From Talinum fruticosum (taxonomy: Eukaryota; Streptophyta; Magnoliopsida; Caryophyllales; Talinaceae): a stretch of DNA of 64,000 nucleotides. Under the pieces are notes generated by a model. The model did not search any database. It worked only from the letters and a program-made list of their open reading frames with translations, and was not told the DNA's origin. Shown piece by piece: positions 50,619 through 62,700 of the stretch (positions are counted from its first letter, which is position 1; each line of letters starts with the position of its first letter). Location: contig JAITYX010000008.1 in NCBI GenBank assembly GCA_021018815.1, forward strand, positions 10,476,001 through 10,540,000. Reading direction: 5' to 3'. The translations under genes were made by a program, and so were the position numbers.

Positions 50619-53600
50619 ATGGACGATCACGTCGGCGCCGGCGGAAACCCCACCACCTGCGTCGTCATCGGCGGCCAAGGCTTCGTCGGACGATTCCTTG
50701 TCCAGAAACTCTTGCGTCTCGACAATTGGATCATCCGCATTGCCGATTCGTCTCCCACTCTCCACCTCGAGCAACAACAATCCGCCCTCTCCGACGCCGT
50801 CGCAAATGGCCTAGTCTCTCACTTCCAGGCCGATGTCCGCGATAAGTCTCAGCTCATTCGAGGTATATGCCATGCCATTCTTGGATTTCCAGAATTCAGC
50901 TCTTGATCGTTTGATTTTGTTGGCGATTCTTAGAAATTGAAACCCAACGAATTGCTATTATCTGCTTATTAATTAAGGTTGCAAAGCGTGGATTTCTATG
51001 TTTGGTACTGTGATGTGATGTCCTTGGAGCTCTCTGTTCGTTCATTTCCTTTTTTGGCAAACATTCTCAGGCATATTGACCAGTTGGGTGCCCACCATTT
51101 ACGTAGATTAGTCTCTCTTCGACCTAAAACTGGAGAAATTGCAAGTAAAATGTTGTCTATTGTTAGTTTCAAATTCTACCCAGATTGGTCAATTGGGAAT
51201 TTTTATTCTATTGTCTTGTCTTTCTGATTCTGGGTTCCGTTGCCTTGTGATTGAATGCGACTTCTTAGTTTGTATTCATATTTATGTGATTAATTTCTTA
51301 TGACTGAGTTTTTGTGTGTTGTTCCACTTTGCAGCTTTTGATGGATCATCTATTGTTTTCTATGCCGAAACAGTTGACTACGCATCCACTTATGATCTTT
51401 ATGAATGTTATAAGCTCCTTGTTCAAGGTAATTTCCTTATAAGTGAAGGAAGTGTTTTGAGTTGGAGTTTGCAATTATGACTTCATAATTCAGATTCTTG
51501 TTGTCAACCAGGTGCAAAAAATGTTGTGAATGCTTGTCGTGAGTGCAAAGTAAAGGGATTAATATACAACAGTTCTGCTGATGTTGTTTTTGACGGTTCA
51601 CATCATATACGAAATGGCAATGAATCTATGAGTTACCCCTCGAAGGTAAGTCTTCATCTCAAGAGTCGTCCTTTTTTTTGTTTGATTACATTTTCGAAAC
51701 ATGTTGGCATTGCGGTACAGTATGAAGATATGCTGCTAGAGATGAAGGCTCAAGCAGAGGCGTTAATCTTGGCTGCCAATGACAATGATGGCCTACTAAC
51801 ATGTGCGCTCCGTCCTAGCAATGTCTTTGGTCCAAGAGATACATTTATCATGCATTTTCTGGTGAAACAAGCAAACTCCTTTTGGGCAAAGGTCTGGTAA
51901 TTCTTCATTCCCATAATTTTTTGGTACAATCGTGTCATTATTTGTGTGTACAGTGGTTCTTCCTTCCTTTCTCTCTTTTTTCCCTTTTTTTTGGGGGGAG
52001 TGTACGTGGGATGGAGAAGGGATGCATTCCAGATTGTTGAGCAAAATAATGGGTTTGAGTTGCTAATTTTCGTATTTTTATTGCTACAGTTTCAATTCCC
52101 GCTGTGACCCTCTTCCCCCTTGTTCAACAAGTACTTCTGTTCACTATGAAGTGCCTGTTTTCTTTATATTCTGTTTGCTACAGAAGGGTTGTGCCTTTCA
52201 TTCCCTTTCTTTCAGTAAGCTGTGTACTTTTTATCATCAGCACATGGATATTCTGTTGCTTTTTTTTTTTAAACTTTTGATTGACAGATGAATCTCCAAT
52301 TTCAGTTTATTTTAGGCAGTGGTGACAATCTGTCTGACTTCACATATGTTGAGAATGTGGCCCATGCTCATACTTGCGCTGCAGAAGCTCTTGTATCTCG
52401 TAATGTTGCTGTGTCTGGAAAGGTAATTCAATGTCTGTTGTTCTTGATTCTTTTTATGGTTGTTTTCTAGTTCTGTATGTAAAAGATACACAATCTCAAA
52501 TGATTTTGTAGGCATTTTTCATCACAAATCTGGAGTCGAGGAATTACTGGCAGTTTGTGGCTCAAATATGTGAACGCTGGGGATGTCAAAGGTGTGTTGG
52601 AGGAATTCTTTTCAGCCTTCGAATAATTTCATCTTCTTGTTAGCTACTAAGATTAAAAGAGAGCCCATCTGACTAGTGTAATGTAGCGTAATGTGCTCCC
52701 CTCCCCCCCAAAAAAAAAAAAGAAATAAAAGAAAAAGAATAGAACAAATGAAATAACTTGTTTCGTTTCACATGAGTCACTGATCCAAATTGGTGGAAAC
52801 TTAAATATTTAACATATGACTAACTTTGTTCATGAATAAAATTGCTCCGTCCCAGCAATGTTTTTTGTATTAAATTCCACGAATAATTTGTGATTTTATC
52901 CCTGTGTTTGGAACTATTTTCAAATGATTTTTTGCCTTTATGTTTTAGCATATCAGGCATGGGTCATCACATTATAATTGACTTGTAACCCATGTGTTGC
53001 AAATTATTATGTCTTGTGATACATTCAAAATTTACATTCCTATCCAGAGATTTCATTGTCACTTCATGTTATCTGCTGATATATTTTGTAATGCTTATGG
53101 ATTGGAGCACACAAGAGTGAGAGAGAATGGGTGTGGTAGCCGAGACAACCTTGAACAGGCCTTAATGTCACCTGAGCTCAAAGGTCCTTTGCATAGGACG
53201 GGAAAACACCAGCCTCCTTTAACTCAGGAAGCACATGGCTTTATACTAAGATTAAAACCTACTTGGACAACCTCATTTTTGAAGTCCATTACCAGCCTAA
53301 GTAAATGCATGAAGCCTTGATAAGCTTATTCTTGTTGTTGGTGAACTGATGGGAGGTTTTGCAATTGTTCAGTAAGTGAAAATAGTGCATGAATTTGCAC
53401 CATTGGCCTTAATGAGTATTTTCATTTTGAAGTAGCAGTATTCTTTGCTTTTATTGTTGATGGTTGAGCTAGAGTCATGTCTTTTGGTGAATGGTTTCCT
53501 TAGGAATGATAATGTAGAAAGTGGGAAGCTGAAGAGTAAAATATGTGATATATTGAGGTGGTGGACAGCAAACATTTTATGACAAGACACCAGGGCAAGC

Positions 53601-56600
53601 TACTATGAATCTGAATTATTGTCTATATACCGAACGCATTCAAATGCTCAATGGTCAAAGTACTGCATACTATTCTTGGTTGCCCAACAAAACAAATTAT
53701 TGTCTATATTTTCACTTTAACGTCCTTATTATTCTCTCAGTTTTGATTAATGACGGTGAAACTTTCTTCCTGAATAATAATAATAATATAGGCCAAGTAT
53801 TAGACTTCCTACCAGGCTGGTCAGCTTCATGCTTCCAGTGGTGAGGTGGATGCGCTCAAAGTTGGGATCTGAAACTGAAGTTAGTGACCTTTTAGCATCT
53901 GCTCAGTTCGTTATTGAATCAGCATTATTCACCAGAACTTTCAACTGCTCTGCAGCTAAAAGCCACATCAAATACTTGCCTGTTGTCTCTCTGGAAGTAA
54001 GTCAGTCATCTGGCCATTATGAGCTATTCGTAATTAGTCCTTTTTACCTTCATAATTATCGGGTTTTTGTTCTTTACATTGGCTCACCCCTATGACGAGT
54101 TTTGAATCATCAGAAACCATATTTGGATTGTTATTGTTTTCTTCTAGGAAAGAGTGAAAAAAAAAATGTATGAGAGACTGCACTCTGGCTTTCATTGCCA
54201 TCATTTTCCTATTTTCTTTCCATGAGACATCTAAACAGTCTGGATCTGTTTTCCATTCAGCTGTATTCTTCTTTCGGTATGTTGATGATGTGAAGGTTTA
54301 TGTGTAGCTCTAAATTTCTAAATTAGTTTGTCTACCCTGACTAAGAAATTCATGTTCAATCTGTACTCTGTAGTGATTTTAAGTTCTTCCTATGTACAGA
54401 ATTTAGTTGGCAATATTCTTGTTTAGTGGATAAGGAACTTGAAGTACTTTATTAGTCGATGTATTGTAACTTCATATGTAATTATTGGTTCATGTTCATC
54501 CCTTATGATCTGTATCTTCTTTTGTTGTGGAGAATCTATGTTTTCCCCAAAAATGAAGAATTGTGATACAGATGTTTCCCTGTTTCTCTGCTGGTTTGCA
54601 GGAAGGTATTGCTTCGACTGTCAAGTCACTTCCCAATTTGGCTAAAGATTCATCACGTTCAATTGTGGCTCGTTTCACTGAGCTGTCAAAAGCTGATGAG
54701 ATTTTGGGATATGGAAAAGGTTTTGACTTTCTTGTTTATGTCCTTTTCAATTTTCCTTTTCGTTTTTAAGTTATTTTTACAATTTGTTATTTTGGACTTT
54801 ATCCAACGTTTATGAAGAAATTGCTGAGCTCTTCTAGAAAGAGCTTTGGTTTGAAAAAACCAGTCTGTTGCATGAGGTTCATACAAAGGCAGGAAATGGT
54901 AGGATTATCAAGTGCACTCTTCACTACCGAATGTTTTTTTAATTTTTTAATTTTTTTATAATAAGTTCTGCATTGCCCCACTTTTAAGTAGAGAGACTTT
55001 CCAATATAGGGGTGTATTTTGAGCCCGAAGCACGGCTTGTGAGCTCGCGTCCAAGCTCGGGCTTGGCGAGCTTGGTTAACTCAAGCTTGAGTTCAGCTTG
55101 CTTAAGGCTCGAGCCTAGGCTCGGCTCAGCCCAAGTTTGATTATTCAAGGCTTTAAGCCTAGGCTTGATTTATTTGAGAGTCAGATATAAGCTCGCTTGT
55201 CTTAAAAGATTTGGGTGTAGACCTGACTTCTTGTGGCTCGGATGCACAAAGGCTAGTAGGTAAATACAAAAAGGTCAGTGAACATACACAATCTGTATAA
55301 CTAATAAAATATCATTGAGGTTCCATCGTTGACAGTTGATAGGATGCTAGCACCATTAGTCAAGGGTAATAAGATTGTGGGTGTGAGCCAGAAAAGTGTT
55401 GCAATCATTTTACTACTGCCTTTACATGGGCATTTGAGAAGATGCAAAGTCTACTTGTAAAACAGATAGAAAATTGGACTAAGAGACAAAAGCGACATTG
55501 TGTTATCGTGACACTAATTTTCAATTCAAATAATTATTTTTACACAAAAAAATTATCTAAACCCGTAATATATTTGTTCACTGTGAAGCCTTGAAAGAAG
55601 CTTGTCAGGCTTGTCAGCTCAGCTCGTTTAGGCTCGATGAGCTCACAAGCACACATTCGTAAGGCTCAGGCTCCGCTTGTATAACCAAACAAGCTCGGCT
55701 TGGTTCAGGCTCGTCATGAGCCAGGCTTGGCAAGCCAAAAATTGAGCTGGCTTGCACCTCTGTTCCAAGACAAGATACCCATAATCAGAAAGTCACAGGG
55801 CTCATATTGGAGATTCTTAGAACCTTGGACTACTCTAGAAATAGCCTTTGGCCGCTTTAGCCACTAGACTGGTCTAACATCATTCAGTCAGGAAAATCAC
55901 CTGATTGAAGGGTGATACTTGAACTTCTTGTATTCCCCCTGCCTACATACATTGCGATGGTCAAAGTGGAAAAACTGTGCATTTGTAGTTATCCGACATC
56001 AAGTGCACAACATGTAGGCATAGTGGATCTGTATTTGAAGCAAAATCACTTGATTATTGATCTAATCCATTTGAAAAAGGTCCATTTTCTCTCATGAGAT
56101 AATAAGTGATGTTAGCAACACTTTCATTTTTCCAAAAATACAACAATAGTAAGGCCTAGTCTTTATCCCAATGATTCTGAAGGAGGATTTGGGGAGATCT
56201 AGATGTAGAAAGCAGTACCTTGTAAGCGGGACTGTTTCCAAATTCCAAAAGTGGCATAGAAAAAGGTTTGGGGAGATCCAAGTGTAGAAAACATTACCCT
56301 GTAAGTAGGACAGCCCCGAATACCAAGTGTGGCATAGCAAAAAATAAAAAGAAAAATTAGGAAACATTTTGATGGTATTAAAACCTCTTGATTAGAGAAA
56401 TGGCTATGGACAACATGTCAATTCATTTGTCTAAAAAGTAATCTTAAAGTCAACTAGTTAAAAATAGCACTGCTATTTAAAATTTGCACAAAATATCGCT
56501 CAATCTGATAAAATCAGTTCAACAGGTTTAACTTAATTCGACCAGTTTGGTTGGTTGGCCTGTTTACCAATTGACTTGACCCTGTTCTCTCATCAGTTCC

Positions 56601-58374
56601 TTCTGTTAATGTTGGTTATGATGGTACAACCTTGTGACGGCATTTATAAGCTTATGAATCATCAATAAAATGTCTATCGGTTTGCTTTGTTTCTGAAATG
56701 AGTCTAACCTCGTTGCAGTTGCTGACGTACTGCTCTGGAGAGATGAGATGGAATCATTTTCTTGTTTTCTTGCTGCATCTGCATTATTCTACTGGTTTCT
56801 TCTTAGTGGACGTACATTCATCTGCTCGATTTCTGGGCTGCTGCTTCTGGCCAATGTTATCCTCATCATAATTAATCTTCTTCCATTCAACCTGTAAGTA
56901 TTAGGCTATCAGCAGAATGGAGGCTTAATATGAACATGAAATAGTCCCTATTTGATATAATGCTGGTCATTTACATTTCACATATGGATTGTGCATTTAA
57001 TATTAATTATTATTTCAATGTTAGCTTGCTTCAATTCCGTAGTAATATACTCAATAAGCTAATTACTGCGTTCTATGGTTAAGACATAGCAACTTGGAGC
57101 TTATTTCTCTGTTGGTCCAACTGAAACTATCCCTTTTTTCCTCAAGGAAGTCCTAAAAAAGTCCCTTTTCACAGTTACTAAAATCCCTCTTGGAAAAAAA
57201 AAATCAATAGAAGCTTATTTTGTGTTCCTAAAACATTTCATCTCCAAAGCAGGACTAATTTAATAGGATGAAGTGGATTTTAGTCACTTCTATTACCACT
57301 ATTCTGTCACATATGCATATTTTTTCTACTATTTGACCACCTGGACTATGTATAGTATGAATTTTCTTTTCCAGAGATTATGTCATACCCATTGACTACA
57401 GTTTTGCAAATTGTCTGGCTTCAGCCTCCAGAAGATGTCTGTTCCTTGTTTTGAACTCTCAGAGACAAAAACGAGAAGTTTGCTTGCAAAAACAGCATCT
57501 GTGTGGAACAAAGGGGCCGATATCGTCAGATCATTGGCACAAGGAGAGGACTGGATATTATTCTTTAAGGTACAGAAATGATAATTCCTCATAGTATTTC
57601 TACATTCTGACTGGATTACCATGTACATGTGTAGTAACTAGTATGCATAACCTCAAATACACAAACAGGATTTTTTCCTGCTTTTTTTTGTTTTTGTTTT
57701 TGGGGAAAGAAGGGGGGCACGCTGGGTCTTTGCCCGTAGCACATTATGAATTATGATGCATCTTGATGTGACCTACAAAAGTCACTCTAAAATAAATGTC
57801 TAGTCACCCTAAAACCTTTACATAGTGATCTCTCAAGAAGTCTGTCCCACCATACACTTTCGTGAGACGGTATCACCCTAGAATTTGTGAAGTATAAAAT
57901 CAGTTCAATTTGCGGGATAAACTGAAAGATGGTTTGGCTAGAGTTCTTAATAGCTGAGTATAATCATGGCTGGTTTCTTTTCCTGCTTTTGTCAAGTGTT
58001 CATGTGTGTATTATTTCAGGTGGCAATTCCTCTGTATTTTTTAAGTTGATCATCTCATATTCATTCACCGCGTTGGCTGGGGCAGGTAAGATGACTTTTG
58101 CTCACTTTCATCGTGTCTCATTTATTGCTCTTCAATTCCTTTTTCTCTGACCCAGATGCAAACAAATGCAGTGTTGATCTTTGCATTCACTTCATTCTTT
58201 ATCTACGAGCAACATGAAGAGGAGATAGATCGCCTTATTAGGGTTCTTACAATTGTTACAAAGTGTTCATTGACATTGTTGCTGGCCTGCCTTCCTTCCC
58301 ACATTATCTCATTTTTCTCCACTGATGATCATTCGGATGAAGAAGAAGAACAACAGCCTACCTCAAAGGAGTAA
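50619..58374 (+). CDS. RTN20: 3-beta-HSD/SDR domain fused to a reticulon domain (frame break in exon 11)
   Basis: Plant members join an N-terminal 3-beta-hydroxysteroid dehydrogenase-like SDR domain to a C-terminal reticulon hairpin that embeds in and curves the ER membrane. Exons: 50619-50862, 51335-51427, 51512-51645, 51721-51891, 52306-52422, 52512-52591, 53792-53996, 54602-54719, 56719-56893, 57425-57569, 58020-58085, 58172-58374. Visible are the Rossmann motif GGQGFVG, LRPSNVFGP, and SDFTYVENVAHAH. Reticulon segments are VADVLLWRDEMESF, two long hydrophobic hairpins, and IYEQHEEEIDRL. Exons 1-10 sum to 1482 nt (494 codons). Exons 11-12 give 269 nt, one short of a multiple of three. In exon 11 VAIPLYFL runs into TGA at 58047, while the next frame gives KLIISYSF. 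The usual SDR YxxxK is not seen. The symbol is by resemblance to At2g43420. Confidence 0.88.
55007..55762. mobile_element. hAT-like non-autonomous element in an HSD/reticulon intron, 756 bp
   Basis: The ends are TAGGGGTG at left and, from the other strand, CAGAGGTG at right. The 8-bp flanks TTCCAATA (54999-55006) and TTCCAAGA (55763-55770) differ at one base, as expected for an aged hAT duplication. The body near both ends has many AGCTCGGCTTG / CAAGCCGAGCT-type units. The centre is unique AT-rich sequence. Confidence 0.78.
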
Positions 58375-59787
58375 ACGCAAATTTCTTTGTAGACTTTGTA
58401 TAAATTTGCCGTGTATCTGCTCAACTTGGATCTTCTGAAGGGGCAAACAAAGAAAACTGTGAGGAGCCAGTCCAGCCACCCTTCCTTTCGCCTCTGCAGT
58501 TTTGTTCAAAAAGTCATTGTCGATAGGCTTGATCCTCATGGAGTTGATTCGAAGGTTGTTTCTACGAAATTCCAAGACAGTGTAAAGATTTGCACTCTGA
58601 TTATACACAAACACTGGTGGAACGAGGATTTCTACTAGTTCATTGCATTTTCTCCCCAGTGAAGTTGGGTGAAGGATGTCTTTAGAGTAAAAATTTGCAT
58701 TCTTATAGATGTTGACTACAATAGAAGCATTTCCCTTTTCTTTTCTCTGTTTCCTTTTTACTGCAAATTTTGTTAGTCAAGAGTCAAGGCTCTAGAACAA
58801 GGAACAAAAACGTGAGAGTATACTGGTCATTTTTCCCCAGGAAATAGTGTACAGACTACATCAAAAGGCAATCTGGAAGATTTTTTTTCAGCAGTCTCGT
58901 TCTTCTACTGCATATCCAACCCAACCCCCCGCACCCAAAAAAAAAAAAAAAAAAAGGGCAGATCCATTTTCCCCTTCCTGAATCTATCTGAATTTTACAT
59001 GTTGCATATTCTTCATAATTTATTTTATTCGGATTGTAAACAAAAGAAAAACTTAAATTGCCATAAAATGGAACTAAGTTATGGAATTTTGGAAATTAAC
59101 ACTATAGATACTGCCCTACCCGAAAAACTATATATTTAACAGACAAGCAATGACAAGCTTGTCAAGTTTCATCCAAGCTTTACGAATTGAACAAAATTTT
59201 AAAATAGTTGGCCTATAAGCAGTCAAGTTATTACTGTTTTATATTATTGGAGTTGAAATGTTGTCGGATGGAATAAGTTTCATCCATCACAAATATTTTA
59301 TTTAGAAGACTCAAATTTGTGACACTAGTTGAGAGGAATAAATATTAAATTACTTTAAAATCAATACGTATTAGTTGCTTATTAGTTAATATAAGTCCAA
59401 ATATAAGACTCGATATCATAGTTGATATGATTTTAGCCATTGTAGTGATGAAATAATTATTTTTTTAAAAGTGTTAAATATAGAATAATTATTTTTTTAA
59501 AAAAAGAGTTAAAAACTTTTCACAAAAATTTTGTTAAGAAAAAAAGATGAAATGTTAAAAGCCATTGGCTGCCAATTTACCAAATCAGAGCCACTTTTCC
59601 TATCGTTTTTATTCATCCCCATCCTGGGCTCCTGTGGCATTCTCTACAACATCTGTCTTCATCTCTCTCAGATCCACTCCCCCTCTCTCTCTCCTCATCG
59701 ATCAATCCCAAACACTAACCAGATTCACCTTCTATTAAGAATTTCCCCAATTTCTCTCCAATTCGCCCCTAATTTTTAGGTTTCTGG
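58375..59787. other. Intergenic region and FPA promoter/5' UTR
   Basis: The HSD/reticulon 3' UTR comes first. A poly(A) run at about 58938-58957 and AT-rich sequence follow. A CT-rich leader (CTCTCTCTCCTCATCG, near 59690) precedes the FPA start. No other gene seen. Confidence 0.5.
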
Positions 59788-62700
59788 ATGACAATCGACG
59801 AGCGGAGACGAACAATGCCTATGAAACCGAAGAGGTCCGGCTATGACGGCGCCGACTCCGAAACTCCCTCCAGCAATCTCTGGGTCGGTAATTTACCCAT
59901 CGATATCACCGAATCCGAGTTGACGGAGTTGTTCGAGAAGCATGGATTGCTCGTCGGAATCACTTGCTACTCTCCCCGGACTTACGCCTTCGTCTATTAC
60001 AAGCGCGTTGAGGATGCAATAGCAGCCAAAGACGCTCTCCAAGGATTTATGATTGGCGGGCATCCTATTAAGATTGAGTTTGCCAAACCGGTTTGTTCTG
60101 ATCTTTCTAGGATAATCACTGGGTCTTTGTTGTTATTTGATGATTTTCTACTTTGTAATCGCAAATTTACACGTTTAATTATCTCATTCGGTATGCTAAT
60201 TTGTGCCTTGATTGCCCAAAATTCGATTTTTTCCGATTCAATTCACATACATACGCTTCCGGTCGATAAATTAGGTGACGAAACTAAATAGTGCAATCGG
60301 GAATTGGAAACTGTGGAAAATTTAGGGTTCATCCTCACCTTTTTCCGATCTCAACAAGTCTATGACGGCTAGGAATTATGGAAACTGAGCAAATTGTGTT
60401 TCAAAAATTTCCCCTAATGTTTCACAAGCTTAGATAACTAAACTTGTAACACTGTTGGGGTAAATCAACAACAATTGCACCTGCAAGCAAAGAGGCTGAA
60501 TTGGGTAAATTCAAAGTCTTTATCAGGGGTTTTTGCAAAGATCAAAAGGCTCAAAATCAAATTAAGCATCCTGCGGATAGACTACGTACAAATTATCCAC
60601 AATGTCTTCGACTTCTACCAAAGGAGAGAAGTTCCCATTATCTGGAGAATACATGAACGCTTATCCATTTATCAGTAAATACAATCTGTTAGGACTGAAT
60701 TTGAAGCATTTTAACCATGAGATAACGGCTTAAGAACTATAGATCTTCTGATTACTTTCCTCGAGCAAACTACTATAAAACTATAATTGGTGGAGGTTCC
60801 AAATCTATCAATTCATTGTCAGTTTTCTGCTCTAAGGTTCATTTCTGCACCTTTGGAAAATGTTGGTCTCTCGAATTCCTTTTTGTGTTCCATAAAAAGA
60901 AAGTAGAAGAATCTCCTAAGGGGTTTGTAGAAGCAAATTATGAAGAAAATATGGTACAAATGTTTGGCACAAATGAAGCCTTGCTGACTAAGGGATCAGT
61001 TGTTACTGCCCATTCGCACTGCATAATATTGTTGGATTAGTTACCGTTACAGGTGAATCGCGGGATATAAGAAAGACATAACAAGAGACAACAAAGAGTT
61101 TATTTGAGTGCTTTTTGTTGAGCAGATGTAACTATAACACTATACATGCTATGATGAATGTTGTTTAATGTATATTCAAATGGCGTACCACCTCTCATGT
61201 TTTAATGGTTATGAAAGGAAAAGAAGTTGGTGGCAAGTAAGATGTTATATAGCAGATAGTGTGCAATGTAGTAGCTCAGGACGATTTCGGATAAAAGGTA
61301 ATGGGGCACTTATTTGCTCAGAGATATTTGCTAATATTATTGATAATGCAGTCGCTTTTGTGGGACGTTTCTAGAACAAGAGTTTCTCTAGCCAATAACT
61401 GTCATGAATAAATTATTTCTAACAACGAATGAGAACTTTGGAGAACAATTTCAATCCCTTAAAGTGTTTATGTGGTTTAGGTATCTTCAATTTGCTTGAT
61501 ATATGTGCACAGTCACATTGGCTATTATCCCTAAGTTCCTATCGATACAGGGTCTATGCTATATATAGCATCACGACAAATAATTGCAAACTCTGTCATA
61601 AGGCATATGTGAGGGACTAAATAATAATTTTAATTAGTTTTATGTGTTGTAACTGCTTTGATTCCTCATCTGAACATTCCAGCTTAACACTCCTTTGCAC
61701 TTTTTATAAAGGCTTTAGAGTGATTCTGCAATAGGTACAGTGGTTTCAGTCTATGACTGACATACTGTAGAAATCAGTATGTATTCCGTATAGGCAGAGT
61801 GATATATCAGACTATCAGTATGTGACTGACCTACTGTAGAAAACCAGCATATGCCGTTGGAGCCTAACTGATGATGAAAAATCATCTGATTGTATTAACC
61901 AGGAAAAGCAAAGCCGAAATTATCATAACATCCATTAACTAGGCAAAATATAACCTTTTGTTGACAATGCGAGATTGGTCATGTATCGTTTGACTTAATT
62001 TGAGTATTCAGGCATCCTCATCAAGAAGGAACTTGGAATTGAAATGTCTTTGAATAACTTGCACCATGCAACCAACACTATAATGGAAGAACTTTTAGTC
62101 AGGATATTTTGATACAGATGTTGCTCCAAGTTCTGAATTAGTAATGGTTTGGGAAATAAAACCAGATGATCGCTTCTCTGATGGGTTTGTAAACATCAAA
62201 TATGCCTACGTAGGATCCAACATTCTGTGATCTGATTTGAGGAAGGTGATACTGCTCCAATTGTGTAATACATGCATAGCAAGGCATGTTCATAAGTAGT
62301 AGTATCATTTTTGTTATGCTGCTACTTCTATAAAACCAAGTATGATATCTTTGCTCCAGTGCTACATGTGCAGTATATTGTAATGAAAGATTCTGTAACC
62401 TTTTGAGGGTAGGATAAATGAATCTCATGTTTAAGGTAAGTGTATGGAGGAAGCTATATACATTGATTCTTCTGGTGGATCATGGAAACTTTTGCTTGTG
62501 TTCAAGGTCTCCACAGTTCAGGAATTTGACATGCTAGGGTCAAAGGTCTTTGTGTCTCTCTGTCCAGTAACTTACTGGAATCAGAGTTTCATTACGTATT
62601 TTATTCATAATTTTTCTCTAGCTTGTTGCTTTTGTCAGGTGGATTTGGTCTTCTTGAACATACTTGTCCAGAAAATGGATAAACTTGCTCCAAAGTCTCG

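Noticed and set aside
50343..50845. Open frames of 132-146 codons on both strands at the HSD/reticulon 5' end
   Set aside because: Shadows of the first coding exon and CT-rich leader. The Rossmann motif is only in the frame starting at 50619.
53792..53830. In-frame stop soon after the acceptor of HSD exon 7
   Set aside because: Only appears if the acceptor is read in the wrong phase. With phase 2 carried over, the exon reads RLPTRLVSFMLPVV without stops.
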